From positions 56,922-120,921 of the forward strand of contig NZ_FNOI01000010.1 in assembly GCF_900107015.1 (NCBI RefSeq): a stretch of DNA of 64,000 nt. Direction: 5' to 3'. Below are positions 53,501 to 61,114 of this stretch, piece after piece; the stretch's first letter is position 1; the number at the start of each line of letters is the position of its first letter. This DNA comes from Litoreibacter albidus. GTDB taxonomy: Bacteria; Pseudomonadota; Alphaproteobacteria; Rhodobacterales; Rhodobacteraceae. Below the pieces are notes generated by a model. That model was given only the letters and a program-made list of their open reading frames with translations, was not told where the DNA came from and ran no database searches. Both the position numbers and the translations under genes were made by a program.

Positions 53501-54230
53501 CCGCCAGACGCGCGCGCACCACTTCCGCGTGGCGCGTCAGCGACGCCTGATCGCCGTTCATGATATCCTCGACCGAGAACGCCAGAATAACGCCGTTGAT
53601 CGGCTGCTTTGTACGGCCTCGCTTCAGCAACTCTAGGAAGCTCTGCCAGCTGGTTTTATCCGCCTCCGCGTCACTGTCCTGCGAGGTGTAGCGCCCCGCG
53701 GTGTCGATCATCACCGCCTCTTCGGCAAACCACCAATCGCAGTAGCGCGTGCCGCCGAAGCCTTCCATCGCCGCGCCTGATTTTTCCGCCAGCGGAAACT
53801 TGATGCCCGCGTTCAGCAGCGCCGTCGTCTTCCCCGCGCCCGGTGGCCCGATGATGACGTACCACGGCAAATCATAAAGATAACTTTTGCCGCCCGATGC
53901 TTTAAGCGTGTTCAGCGCCTCGCTCATGCGCTCGCCCAACACCGCGCCGTCGCCGGTGGCCTCTTGCGGGATCAGCGCCTCTTCCAGCTCCTCCGCGCCC
54001 TTGCGCGCACGGCGCCAGCGGATGAACCACACGATCGCGAAAATCAGCAACACGCCGATGATAATCGACGCCCGTACCCAGACGGATGCAAACGGCCGCG
54101 CCTCGCCGAAGCCCAGCAACGGCCCCCCGACCCAGACAACGACCCCGAACAGGATCAGCGACAGGATCAGCAGCGGAATGCGCATCCAAGGTTTTTTGAA
54201 GAAGCGGCCAATGGCGACGAAGTAGCGCAT
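50514..54230 (-). CDS. tssM: T6SS membrane complex protein TssM (IcmF)
   Basis: A 1238-residue inner membrane protein. Two transmembrane segments lie at about 17-40 and 48-70, and a third near 440-465 (IAGFSIVGLATVGLLAAWGY). Between them is a cytoplasmic NTPase-like domain with an intact Walker A, GPPGAGKTTALLNAG, and VMIDTAGRYTSQDS as Walker B region. The large periplasmic part (about 465-1238) includes the IcmF-related domain and a C-terminal beta domain with PWAFMQFIRAG. TssM with TssL forms the trans-envelope channel. Its start overlaps the tssL stop (TAATG). The periplasmic end would need a TssJ partner, not seen here. Confidence 0.95.
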   Translation of the reverse strand: MRYFVAIGRFFKKPWMRIPLLILSLILFGVVVWVGGPLLGFGEARPFASVWVRASIIIGVLLIFAIVWFIRWRRARKGAEELEEALIPQEATGDGAVLGERMSEALNTLKASGGKSYLYDLPWYVIIGPPGAGKTTALLNAGIKFPLAEKSGAAMEGFGGTRYCDWWFAEEAVMIDTAGRYTSQDSDAEADKTSWQSFLELLKRGRTKQPINGVILAFSVEDIMNGDQASLTRHAEVVRARLAEIHETLKIDFPVYVLFTKSDLIAGFREYFASFSASRRQKVWGTTFQTKSRAEQTHTQVGEEFDLLVGRLSDEVMDRLSEEPDGVNRIAIFGLPGQMAMMRENIASFLGQVFEPTRYKTNALLRGFYFSSGTQEGTPIDQVLGAMGRSFGADAAVAGGFMSGKGKSFFLHDLLKHVIFPEQGWVTYDRKAVNRANGLRIAGFSIVGLATVGLLAAWGYSYWANASLVRSAQAAMSDYELAAREELSEVVVDDTDFQTISGYLQLLRDMPTGYASTQEVPEQIDTDGDGVLDSVAQGGGDDHGIFEGFGLSRREQLQIASEASYADGLERMFRPRLVLRLEEQLSQFVQTNETLAIYEGLKVYKLLGGVAPAPEDDLVRGWFREDFNNLYPGPTNRATRQDLEAHLLAMLELDGTRDVRVDLDSELVDAGERILARMSVADQAYALIKATVEFSGIDRFNLVDRVGPDAYLVFETVDGSDLGELGVNALYTYDGFQDFFLDQLSEVAGKLDREQWVMGDYAETAKVDAQLSGLGRALLGKYREDYLSAWEGLLNQLKLAPMSADKPAYASLAAASSPTTSPLLMLVEAVTRETQLTVDPNEGLDLGGDVAGAVGGLANSEAGAQAANQVKNRIINRTNGLTRIGLTAALGTGSKSQRRAGSAGGGGTAQALVPGAAIEAQFAEWHALLASGSAGTARPIDALLGNLGQVQQNLVIAAGFNATQAAAQLPVQIGILRSTASRLPPPLARMVNEAVEDFEGDAANTSIAQLNQDLTNQVTRVCNDIITGRYPFNGPTSRQVPMAQFARVFAPDGVMDRFFLQHLSPHADQSGESWSWSSESQLGDRLSLGTLRQFQRAARIRDAFFPTGGSNPELEVTVSQASAHDQVRQAVLEVNGQVITTRQVGNVPQTVKWPSAGSSTTLQFLPGLNGRQSSIQFDQGPWAFMQFIRAGSPRQQGDATQVRYTIGGRYVSYSVRVNALYNPFTLRELSEFKCPQGL

Positions 54231-55858
54231 TATTGAAGCGTCTCCTCACGTTGAATCATAATCTCGACCCTGCGGTTTTGCGCACGGCCCTCTTTGGTGG
54301 CGTTATCAGCGATGGGTTCAACCTCGCCCTTGCCCTCGATCTGCAACCGGCCCGGAACGGCCAATGCGTCGCTCAGCACGCCGCCCACAGATTTGGCCCG
54401 CGCTTCCGACAGCTCTTGGTTGGTTTTGAACCGCCCCCTGCCCGACATCGGGATGTTGTCGGTGTAGCCCACCACGCGCACCGGCCCCGGTTCGTCGTCC
54501 AAGGCCTTGGCGACCTCGACCGCTAGCAGCGAGAATTCCGGCTTCACATCAGCGGAGCCGGAGCCGAACAGCACAAGGTTGTTCACACGGATGAAGATGA
54601 AATCACCCTTGGTATCCACCGCGACCGACCCGTCTTCGATCTGGGCTTTCAGCTTCTCGCGCAGGTCGTCCAATTGCGTCGTGACGATCTCTGGCGGGAT
54701 GTAGGCCTCAAACGCTTGGGCGCGTTGCAGGCCCACCAATTCCTCTGGGTGAATGTCCAGCAATCGCGCCACCACAGAGGAGCTGTCGTTGGAGATCAGC
54801 ATATTCAGCGTCAGGTAAACCCCCAGCAAAATTGCCGCGGCGGCGGAGGCCACGATCCACAGCGGGTTCGCCCCGAAGCGTTTGCGTTTGCCCAATTCTA
54901 CTGGCGTCCAATGCACGGACACATCCTCGTCTGGGCGGCTTTGCACACGGCGCAGGCTCTCGTAGATCGACGCACGAATGCGGGCCAACTCCTGCGCGCC
55001 GCCAGGCGCGGTGCGGTACTTGCCCTCAAAGCCAAGGCTCAGGCACATCAGCATCAGCTCCAACACGTTGAAGCGTTGCGCGGGGGCCTGCATCGCTTTG
55101 TCGACTTCCTCAAAGAAGCCCACGCCAGAGGTCCGCACGTTGTAGAACCGCGCGACCATCGAATACTGGATCCACACGTGGCGATCCGTGCCGGGGATGT
55201 TTTGCACGATGTCATCCGCCGTGCCGCACAGGCAGTAGCGCGCCACGTCGGCCTCATGCGGCTCCACCCCCGCTTGCACGCAATTCGCGTGGAAGGCTTC
55301 CATCTCGCGGGTCACATGTTCCATTAACGGAATCGCGTCCATCTCCACCATCTGCGTGCGCAGACGGCCAAACAGGATCAGCAAATTCGCGGCAGCCGCC
55401 ACGATCGGGTTGCTTGGCCCCCCCTTACCCAGACCCGTCGCGCGCAATGCTTCATGCAGCGCAATCTTTGGCCCTGTGTGAATGACCTGCTCCGGCTGCT
55501 GGCTTTGCATGGTCGGGAAGAAGCCGTCTTGGCTGGCGCCGCCAATTCCCGATCCTGGCGCGGGGGTGCTGGACGGGGACGGTGCGCCGCCCGACATCCA
55601 CGCATCTGCCGCACCTTGGCTGGTGCCAAACCCGCCTTGTGGCGGTTGCGGGGTATAGGGCGCGGCCGGCGGTGGCGTTTGCGGCAAAGCCCCGCCAATC
55701 ACCGTGCGTTGCCCACCTCCCGCCGGTGGCGGTGGGGCGGACGGAGGTTGTTGCAAGCCTGCGGGCGGCGTCGCAGGGCGGCCAGCCGACAAGTTGCGCA
55801 GTTCCTCGGCGGTGGGCAACTTGCCCCCGATGACTGTTTTATCCTTGTCGTTGGCCAT
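54230..55858 (-). CDS. tssL: T6SS membrane complex protein TssL with C-terminal OmpA domain
   Basis: A 542-residue protein. The N-terminal 130 residues are disordered and Pro-rich and contain two copies of a TVIGGxLP motif (Thr8 and Thr52). The DotU domain (about 145-335) includes ARYCLCGTADDIVQNIPGTD, and a transmembrane helix follows (about 345-370, IVASAAAAILLGVYLTLNML). The periplasmic OmpA-like domain (about 425-540) has VVGYTDNIPMSGRGRFKTNQ and AQNRRVEIMI, which binds peptidoglycan. ATG 55858 overlaps the tssK stop (TAATG), better than an upstream start at 55882. TssL anchors the complex; phosphorylation of its N-terminus by PpkA is known in Agrobacterium. Confidence 0.94.
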   Translation of the reverse strand: MANDKDKTVIGGKLPTAEELRNLSAGRPATPPAGLQQPPSAPPPPAGGGQRTVIGGALPQTPPPAAPYTPQPPQGGFGTSQGAADAWMSGGAPSPSSTPAPGSGIGGASQDGFFPTMQSQQPEQVIHTGPKIALHEALRATGLGKGGPSNPIVAAAANLLILFGRLRTQMVEMDAIPLMEHVTREMEAFHANCVQAGVEPHEADVARYCLCGTADDIVQNIPGTDRHVWIQYSMVARFYNVRTSGVGFFEEVDKAMQAPAQRFNVLELMLMCLSLGFEGKYRTAPGGAQELARIRASIYESLRRVQSRPDEDVSVHWTPVELGKRKRFGANPLWIVASAAAAILLGVYLTLNMLISNDSSSVVARLLDIHPEELVGLQRAQAFEAYIPPEIVTTQLDDLREKLKAQIEDGSVAVDTKGDFIFIRVNNLVLFGSGSADVKPEFSLLAVEVAKALDDEPGPVRVVGYTDNIPMSGRGRFKTNQELSEARAKSVGGVLSDALAVPGRLQIEGKGEVEPIADNATKEGRAQNRRVEIMIQREETLQ

Positions 55859-57192
55859 TAGGCTTTCTCCGCAATCGCCCAAAGCTCAAGCTTCAAGTCC
55901 GGCCAGTCGCCTGCGAAATGCATCGCAAGCGCTGGCGCGGTCGAGAACTCGCGCCACATGGGCGTGTTCTTGTCGAGGATGAAGTACACGTTCGTCGACA
56001 CCGCCCTGATCTGGCGCGGCGGCGTCGGGGTGTGCCGCAGCTCAATGCCGGGCAGGTTGTTGTTGACGATCTCGTTCATGCGGGTGTTGGGCCCCACTTT
56101 GCACAGCTCTGGGAACTGCTGCTGGATCTGCGTCAGCGACTTCGACGAGGTCACCTCGATCACAAAGGTCGCCTCGCGGAACAGGTTCCGGTCCATGACC
56201 TCCGCGATGTAGGAATTCTGCCGCACCATCTTGAGGTCAAGGCGCGTCGCACGGCCCACGTCACGGCTCAGCAACCGCTGGATGTCGCGTACCAAAGGCG
56301 CAAAGGTTTCCTTGGGGTTGTCGTGATCATAGGCAGGATATTCCTGCGCCATGCGCTTGTCGTTATCAAACGTCCACAGCTCCCCCACCAGCCGCAAAAG
56401 CTCCACATACATCCGTTCGGGATGCACGTAACGCGAGGCGCGCAAATGACGCAGCCCGCCGATTTCACGGTTCAACAGCAGCAACATGAAGTAATCCGTC
56501 GCCTGCAATCCGCCCCCCGCACTCGGGTCGGCGGCGTAGCGCGCCAGCCCCTCTTGCTTGGTCTCGACCCAGCCGATCACGCGGTCCAGCCAGCCGGTGA
56601 ACACCGGATGCGCGCCGATCACCATCGCGGGTGGCGCAAAGGTGTCATCCATGGAAATCACCCCGTCGCGCACCTCTTGGATGCGGCCGATCTGCATGCA
56701 CTGATACCCCGGCTTCGGGGTCTTGCGCACGTCGATCTCCAAACGCGGTTGCGCCAGTTCGATGTCCTGCTCCAGTCGCATCGCAGACGCGCTGTCGGCC
56801 ACCATTTCGTTGCCCAGCACATAGCGGGTGGCAGCGGTGATCTCTGTGTCTGCGGCCAGTTCGCGCCCGTTCATCGCAGCATCCGGCAGCGTCAGCCAAA
56901 CCGCCATCCCGTCGGCCTTCTCCGGCACGTCTTTGGGCGTCGGCAATACGTTGATGTTCGGCGCGTCAAACGGCATCCCGTCCGGCATGATCCCCACCGC
57001 AGAGCGCAGGCCGATCTTGCCTTGTTGCGCCATGTCGCGGTCCAGCTTCAACTCCGCCAGACCCCACGGGTACGGCGTGATTGTGCGGGTGCGGTTGTCG
57101 ATCAATTTTTCAAGGTAGCGGTCCTGCTGCTGCAGGTGGTGTGGCTGAAGGAACAAACCCTCTTTCCAAGCAACTTTGCTATACCAAGACAT
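55858..57192 (-). CDS. tssK: T6SS baseplate-membrane connector TssK
   Basis: A 444-residue protein of the TssK/ImpJ family. The hallmark start is KVAWKEGLFLQPHHLQQQDR, followed by PYPWGLAELKLDRDMAQQGK, a shoulder domain with YFMLLLLNREIGGLRHL, and a C-terminal head with NNNLPGIELRHTPTPPRQIR and VYFILDKNTPMWREF. TssK trimers link the TssEFG baseplate to the TssLM membrane complex. It is the first core gene of the minus-strand arm; its stop overlaps the tssL start. A 154-base gap separates it from the lipase gene upstream. Confidence 0.95.
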   Translation of the reverse strand: MSWYSKVAWKEGLFLQPHHLQQQDRYLEKLIDNRTRTITPYPWGLAELKLDRDMAQQGKIGLRSAVGIMPDGMPFDAPNINVLPTPKDVPEKADGMAVWLTLPDAAMNGRELAADTEITAATRYVLGNEMVADSASAMRLEQDIELAQPRLEIDVRKTPKPGYQCMQIGRIQEVRDGVISMDDTFAPPAMVIGAHPVFTGWLDRVIGWVETKQEGLARYAADPSAGGGLQATDYFMLLLLNREIGGLRHLRASRYVHPERMYVELLRLVGELWTFDNDKRMAQEYPAYDHDNPKETFAPLVRDIQRLLSRDVGRATRLDLKMVRQNSYIAEVMDRNLFREATFVIEVTSSKSLTQIQQQFPELCKVGPNTRMNEIVNNNLPGIELRHTPTPPRQIRAVSTNVYFILDKNTPMWREFSTAPALAMHFAGDWPDLKLELWAIAEKA

Positions 57193-57346
57193 ATAATTCC
57201 CAACTTGTCGTCATCTCGCGCCCACAGGTGGCACATACTCAAAACCGAAGGCCCAGCTAACGCTAGGTAAAATTCCTGTCCGAACAATGCGGTGTGGGGG
57301 ACTTACGGTCAAGTGCCGCAGGCCAAGGATCACCTTTAATTCACGG
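57193..57346 (-). promoter_or_regulatory. Candidate promoter region before tssK
   Basis: This gap between the DUF2235 stop and the tssK start is AT-richer than flanking genes. On the minus strand it carries AAAGGTGAT (57337-57329), also found at the tssB promoter, and TTGACC about 20 bases further on as a possible -35 box. No clear -10 element was found. Confidence 0.35.
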
Positions 57347-58747
57347 TTACTTAGCCTTCGACGGATCATTGGCGTGCACGATGCGCCGACGGTTCGGGGC
57401 TTCCTCCATCGGGGCCACGCCCGTCCAGTGAATGTCGTTGTAGTTCGCCGAGTGATACGTGTAGTCGCGTTTCAGTGTAGCAGCACTTGCACTGCGTACA
57501 GCGTCGCGGATTTCGTAGTCGCCAGTTGTTGGAAAATCCTTCAACGGCAACCCAGAGGCGCTGGCCTTCTGGTACATCTTTTCGAGCGCAATACGGGACA
57601 ACTCATGGCTGACCCAAGGCCGTTTCATCCGCGTCTCGACCGCGTAGCTGTAATAGGTCGACCCCGGTGAGAACATACTGCCCGGCACATGGACGGTCTC
57701 AATCGGGCCACCCTCAACGCTCCATGATGTTGGCACATCCGCTGCGGTCAGCCAGCCCTCCGCCACAAAGATCGCCGCGTCCGCGCCGGATTTCGCCCGC
57801 ATCGCCGCCACCAAGGTGCGTTGCTTGGCCACCGCATCCGCGCGCGTCGTGCCCATCCCGGTGTCGGGGCGCTTGATAATCGGCTCTTCCTTAAATCCGG
57901 CAGGATACCCCCCGCCGATGTTGGAGTGGCAGCCCGGCATCCGCACCACCTCCCCCGCGTTCGCGCTGCCGCTGGCGTTGGCCGTGTCGTTCAGGCTGAA
58001 GCTCTTACGCAGTTCGTCATTCGCCGTCAGGTGATAAATCGTCTCGGCGGAGCCGTCTTTGAGGTGAACATTCACGTCCCAATTGTCCGATGGTATGCCC
58101 CCCGCAATTGCCGCCACGGTGTCGAAAATGCCAAGGAAACGGATCGTGACATTACGTCCCTCGGGCAGCTTGGCGTGGACATCGTTGAACAGCCCCCAAC
58201 GGGTGTAGTCCAACCGCCCCGCGTTGAAACCGTTCACAAAGTGCCGCGCCGCCGCCGCCCCGCGCGAGAACCCGAACACGTCTAGAATGACCTCTTCCGG
58301 TTCCACGCCCTTGGACAGGTCCGTGATCATACGGCCAACTTCCAACGCGGCTTGGATCACGCGGTTCTCGACCCCGCGCTCCCCCACACCCATGGCGGAG
58401 CCCCAGAAGTCGTCCTCCTCATCCGCCTCGGTGCCGATCCCCTGCACATAAAGCGACCGGTACCGGCGTTCATAATCGCCGCACGCGTTGGGAATATCGT
58501 AGCGCTTGCCGTTGTTGTAATAGAGGTCTTTCAGAAGCGACACATTGGAGCGCGCGTTGGCATAGGAATCCTTCGCCCCGCCGGTCTGGGCGTTCTTCTC
58601 ATTGTTGCCGGTGCCGTCAAAGAACACGCCGATTTCAAGCTTCACCTTCGGGCAGGTTTGCACAACCGCCCCCGCCTGCGCGGAGCCGAGCGCCTCCATG
58701 TCCGCGCTTGCGCCGCTTGCAATCGCTGCTGCCGACATGCCCGCCAT
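57347..58747 (-). CDS. DUF2235 lipase-like protein, Tle1-type T6SS effector
   Basis: A 466-residue alpha/beta-hydrolase of the DUF2235 family. The start of the domain is KLEIGVFFDGTGNNEKNAQT, and the nucleophile elbow is LDVFGFSRGAAAARHF, giving Ser in GxSxG. VRMPGCHSNIGGGYPAG holds the likely Asp/His-side motif of the family (PGxHSxIGGGY). DUF2235 proteins include the Tle1 phospholipase effectors delivered by T6SS into the target periplasm. The upstream neighbours encode a DUF4123 chaperone and two exported DUF2931-like proteins, the usual company of such effectors. The ATG at 58747 follows the previous stop by one base; ATG 58765 would overlap it. Confidence 0.86.
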   Translation of the reverse strand: MAGMSAAAIASGASADMEALGSAQAGAVVQTCPKVKLEIGVFFDGTGNNEKNAQTGGAKDSYANARSNVSLLKDLYYNNGKRYDIPNACGDYERRYRSLYVQGIGTEADEEDDFWGSAMGVGERGVENRVIQAALEVGRMITDLSKGVEPEEVILDVFGFSRGAAAARHFVNGFNAGRLDYTRWGLFNDVHAKLPEGRNVTIRFLGIFDTVAAIAGGIPSDNWDVNVHLKDGSAETIYHLTANDELRKSFSLNDTANASGSANAGEVVRMPGCHSNIGGGYPAGFKEEPIIKRPDTGMGTTRADAVAKQRTLVAAMRAKSGADAAIFVAEGWLTAADVPTSWSVEGGPIETVHVPGSMFSPGSTYYSYAVETRMKRPWVSHELSRIALEKMYQKASASGLPLKDFPTTGDYEIRDAVRSASAATLKRDYTYHSANYNDIHWTGVAPMEEAPNRRRIVHANDPSKAK

Positions 58748-58748
58748 C

Positions 58749-59387
58749 TCAGTTGTCCCCCCCATCGCGGCAGGGGGTCGCTACCGGCTCAGCCGCCGCT
58801 GCAACACTCTCCTGCTCAAACGTCCACGCCAGATCCAGATCCGCGTTGATGTCGGCGCGGTAGTCCTTGTCCAGCGACGGCTCCCGCTGCGCGCAAACCT
58901 CGGCGACGATCTCATAAAACGGGGCGTCACTGCTGTTGGGCTTCGGGTCCGTTGACACCGCAAAATGCCCCGCGCGGCCAAACACAACCGTCAGCAGCGC
59001 CGTGCGGTCGCCAGCGTCACGGATGGACACGGCCCCCGCCGGCAACGTTAGCTCGCCGCTATAGGCGCGGTTCGTGTAAATCTCGACCCATGTGGCGCGC
59101 ACAACAATCTGCGCGTCGTCTTGCGGTGAGACAGCCAACCCCGCAATCGTGCGGTTGCCGCCATGCGGGTCGTCCCAATCGGTAGAGGCAAGATACGGCA
59201 CAGTGCCGTAGGCGCGGCCATTGATCTCAAGCGCCTCGATCATCACAGGCGACGTGGAATGCGATGCATCGGATAGCGCGATAGCCGTCGGGGCCGCGTT
59301 GCCTAGCCAGCCCATGGCACCGCCCGCCAAGGGCGCTGCCATGCCAGCCGCACATAGGATCACTGCAAGACCAAACCGCAGACGCAT
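58749..59387 (-). CDS. Exported DUF2931-like protein, putative Tle1 immunity protein (copy 2)
   Basis: A 212-residue protein with a hydrophobic signal or anchor (about 5-30, FGLAVILCAAGMAAPLAGGA). The mature part has IVVRATWVEIYTNRAYSGEL and TALLTVVFGRAGHFAVSTDP, a pattern like DUF2931: a WxEI-x-NRxY strand followed by a glycine-rich strand. DUF2931 proteins are periplasmic immunity proteins for T6SS lipases; the match here is by motif only. It is a tandem paralogue of the upstream gene with about one third identical residues by eye in the core. ATG overlaps the upstream stop (TAATG), and the lipase start follows its stop at once. Confidence 0.65.
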   Translation of the reverse strand: MRLRFGLAVILCAAGMAAPLAGGAMGWLGNAAPTAIALSDASHSTSPVMIEALEINGRAYGTVPYLASTDWDDPHGGNRTIAGLAVSPQDDAQIVVRATWVEIYTNRAYSGELTLPAGAVSIRDAGDRTALLTVVFGRAGHFAVSTDPKPNSSDAPFYEIVAEVCAQREPSLDKDYRADINADLDLAWTFEQESVAAAAEPVATPCRDGGDN

Positions 59388-60016
59388 TATCCTGCCTCCC
59401 CCGTGCAGCTCGTTTCAATATCCGGTACCGCCATCCATTGATCGCGGCGCTCAATAAGCCGTCCCAAGCCCGGTATCTCGTTCACCCGCAACCCGTAATT
59501 CTGGTCGCGGTTGGGGGTGCGTTTGCCGCACACCCGCGTCACCTCACGACCGTTGTATTGGCCGGTCTTCGGGTCTGGGTCCGCATCCGTGAATAGCATG
59601 AACTCACCGTTTCGGCCATACACAACAGTGACATAGGCCGTGAGTCCCACCACATCCTCGACGTGCAGCTCGCCCCACGGAACACTGATATCCGCCTCAT
59701 AGGCGCGGCCCGTCTCGATTTCCGTCCACTCCGCGTGGACGTCGATGATCTGGGCGTTGTCATCGGGCCACGCAAGGCGGGTTAGCGTCGCCTTGCCACC
59801 GCGCGGGTTCATCCAGCTGCTGGAGGCCAGCGTCGGGAATGATCCCATCGCCGCACCGTTTATCGTCAGCCCGTCCACCATAACCGGCGTGCTTTGGTGC
59901 GCCGCGTCGCGGAACGTCAGTTCCGTTGGGCGGCTGTTGCCCAGCATTCCCATTGCCATCGCGCCACCTGTGCAGAGCATGCCCACCCCAGCTAAAACGT
60001 TGGCCGCGCGGGTCAT
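59387..60016 (-). CDS. Exported DUF2931-like protein, putative Tle1 immunity protein (copy 1)
   Basis: A 209-residue protein with an N-terminal hydrophobic segment (TRAANVLAGVGMLCTGGAMA), no lipobox. The core has IDVHAEWTEIETGRAYEADI and AYVTVVYGRNGEFMLFTDAD, paralogous to the next gene downstream, and shares the segment NGxAxGxxPxLAS-W-x-P-x-GG. Both have a late conserved cysteine before a KxxPxxDxxY stretch. The ATG at 60016 overlaps the DUF4123 stop (ATGA); a longer reading frame starting at 60127 overlaps that gene and is rejected. Likely protects the producer's periplasm from the lipase encoded two genes downstream. Confidence 0.65.
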   Translation of the reverse strand: MTRAANVLAGVGMLCTGGAMAMGMLGNSRPTELTFRDAAHQSTPVMVDGLTINGAAMGSFPTLASSSWMNPRGGKATLTRLAWPDDNAQIIDVHAEWTEIETGRAYEADISVPWGELHVEDVVGLTAYVTVVYGRNGEFMLFTDADPDPKTGQYNGREVTRVCGKRTPNRDQNYGLRVNEIPGLGRLIERRDQWMAVPDIETSCTGEAG

Positions 60017-61110
60017 GCTCCCGCGCCCTGCGCTTGCTGTTCTCCCGCCAATACGGTTGGCGGGATTGCGTTCATTCGTGCCCTCAGCGCCTCCACTTTG
60101 CGCACTTCGCGGCTCGTGGACAGGCATATCTGGCGCAGCTCGTCCTGCGGGTCTTTCTGCTCAAATCCGGGGCCATAGAAGACCTCCCAACAGGCCAGCA
60201 AATACAGGTGGTCCAGCTGCTTGATACCTGCAGGCATCATCCGTTCAAACAGCCCGCGCACGCGGCGGTACACAAGGTCCGTTTCGCGGTCCTCGTCCAG
60301 ATGCTCGCCAAAGGTTTTCTCAATCCGTCGCGCGACCTCTTCCATGTCGCGTTCCAGCCGCGCATGCGCAATCGCCCCCACCTCGCCTGAGGTCAGCAGG
60401 AACGGTTTGCCATCTTGGCTGCGCGGGCGCGTGTAGTTTTCCGGCTCCGCCTCAACCTCGGTCAGCCGCCACGTCAACGGGCGGTTTTCCAATAAAAACA
60501 TACGGTTGATTCGCGCGCCTTCGCGGCAGAACCAATGGGCCACGCGGTCGGGGTCATCCTTGATATGCCCCAGATACGCCGCCATCGGCGCGGGCTCCCA
60601 AAAGCGGAAATAGTAGGTTTTTCCGGTCTCGTATTTCATCCGGTAGAATCGCCGCCAATGGCGCCATACCGCATCAAAATCGGGGCTGGCGCGAAACAGT
60701 ATTCCCGGCTCGAAGCGCGCGATGTTCCACGGGGTGTCCTCCCCCTCCAGATGGGTGAACAGCATCCGTGTCAGCGTGTCGACCTCGGACAAAACCACCA
60801 GCCACGGGGCGACGTCGCCCAGCTCCTCCTCCGCATCGCCCTTGAACAGGCAACGGTGCGGAATGACCGCGTCCTCCAGCATGATTTGCAGGTTCTCGAT
60901 CTTCGCGGCGTCTAGGATCGCGTAAAGCACCGTGTCCTGCTCGTCCGGCGGGAAAATCAGGTCCTGCATCGCCTCGGGGACAGTCCGGCGCGGGTGAACC
61001 CCGCGCTGGATATCTAGCATTTGCACGTCATCGTGCACCGTCAGCTTCAGCCCCGGTCCCGGGGCTCCCGGCCCAGCCGGAGAAGCACCAGTCACGGACC
61101 CGTCCGCCAT
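60013..61110 (-). CDS. DUF4123 T6SS effector chaperone
   Basis: A 365-residue cytoplasmic protein. The DUF4123 domain (about 58-185) has DTVLYAILDAAKIENLQIML, PWLVVLSEVDTLTRMLFTHL and FRFWEPAPMAAYLGHIKDD, typical of the family also called TEC or Tap-1. These adaptors load an effector onto VgrG before export. The C-terminal half (about 215-365) is helical and basic with Arg/Glu-rich heptads. The gene is 4 bases after the autotransporter-like gene and overlaps the first immunity-like gene by 4 bases. The VgrG it should serve is not in the window. Confidence 0.88.
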   Translation of the reverse strand: MADGSVTGASPAGPGAPGPGLKLTVHDDVQMLDIQRGVHPRRTVPEAMQDLIFPPDEQDTVLYAILDAAKIENLQIMLEDAVIPHRCLFKGDAEEELGDVAPWLVVLSEVDTLTRMLFTHLEGEDTPWNIARFEPGILFRASPDFDAVWRHWRRFYRMKYETGKTYYFRFWEPAPMAAYLGHIKDDPDRVAHWFCREGARINRMFLLENRPLTWRLTEVEAEPENYTRPRSQDGKPFLLTSGEVGAIAHARLERDMEEVARRIEKTFGEHLDEDRETDLVYRRVRGLFERMMPAGIKQLDHLYLLACWEVFYGPGFEQKDPQDELRQICLSTSREVRKVEALRARMNAIPPTVLAGEQQAQGAGA

Positions 61111-61114
61111 CGGC

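Noticed and set aside
55918..57270. 450-codon open frame antisense to tssK
   Set aside because: It shadows tssK and gives an Arg/His-rich product of the type produced by antisense frames in GC-rich DNA.
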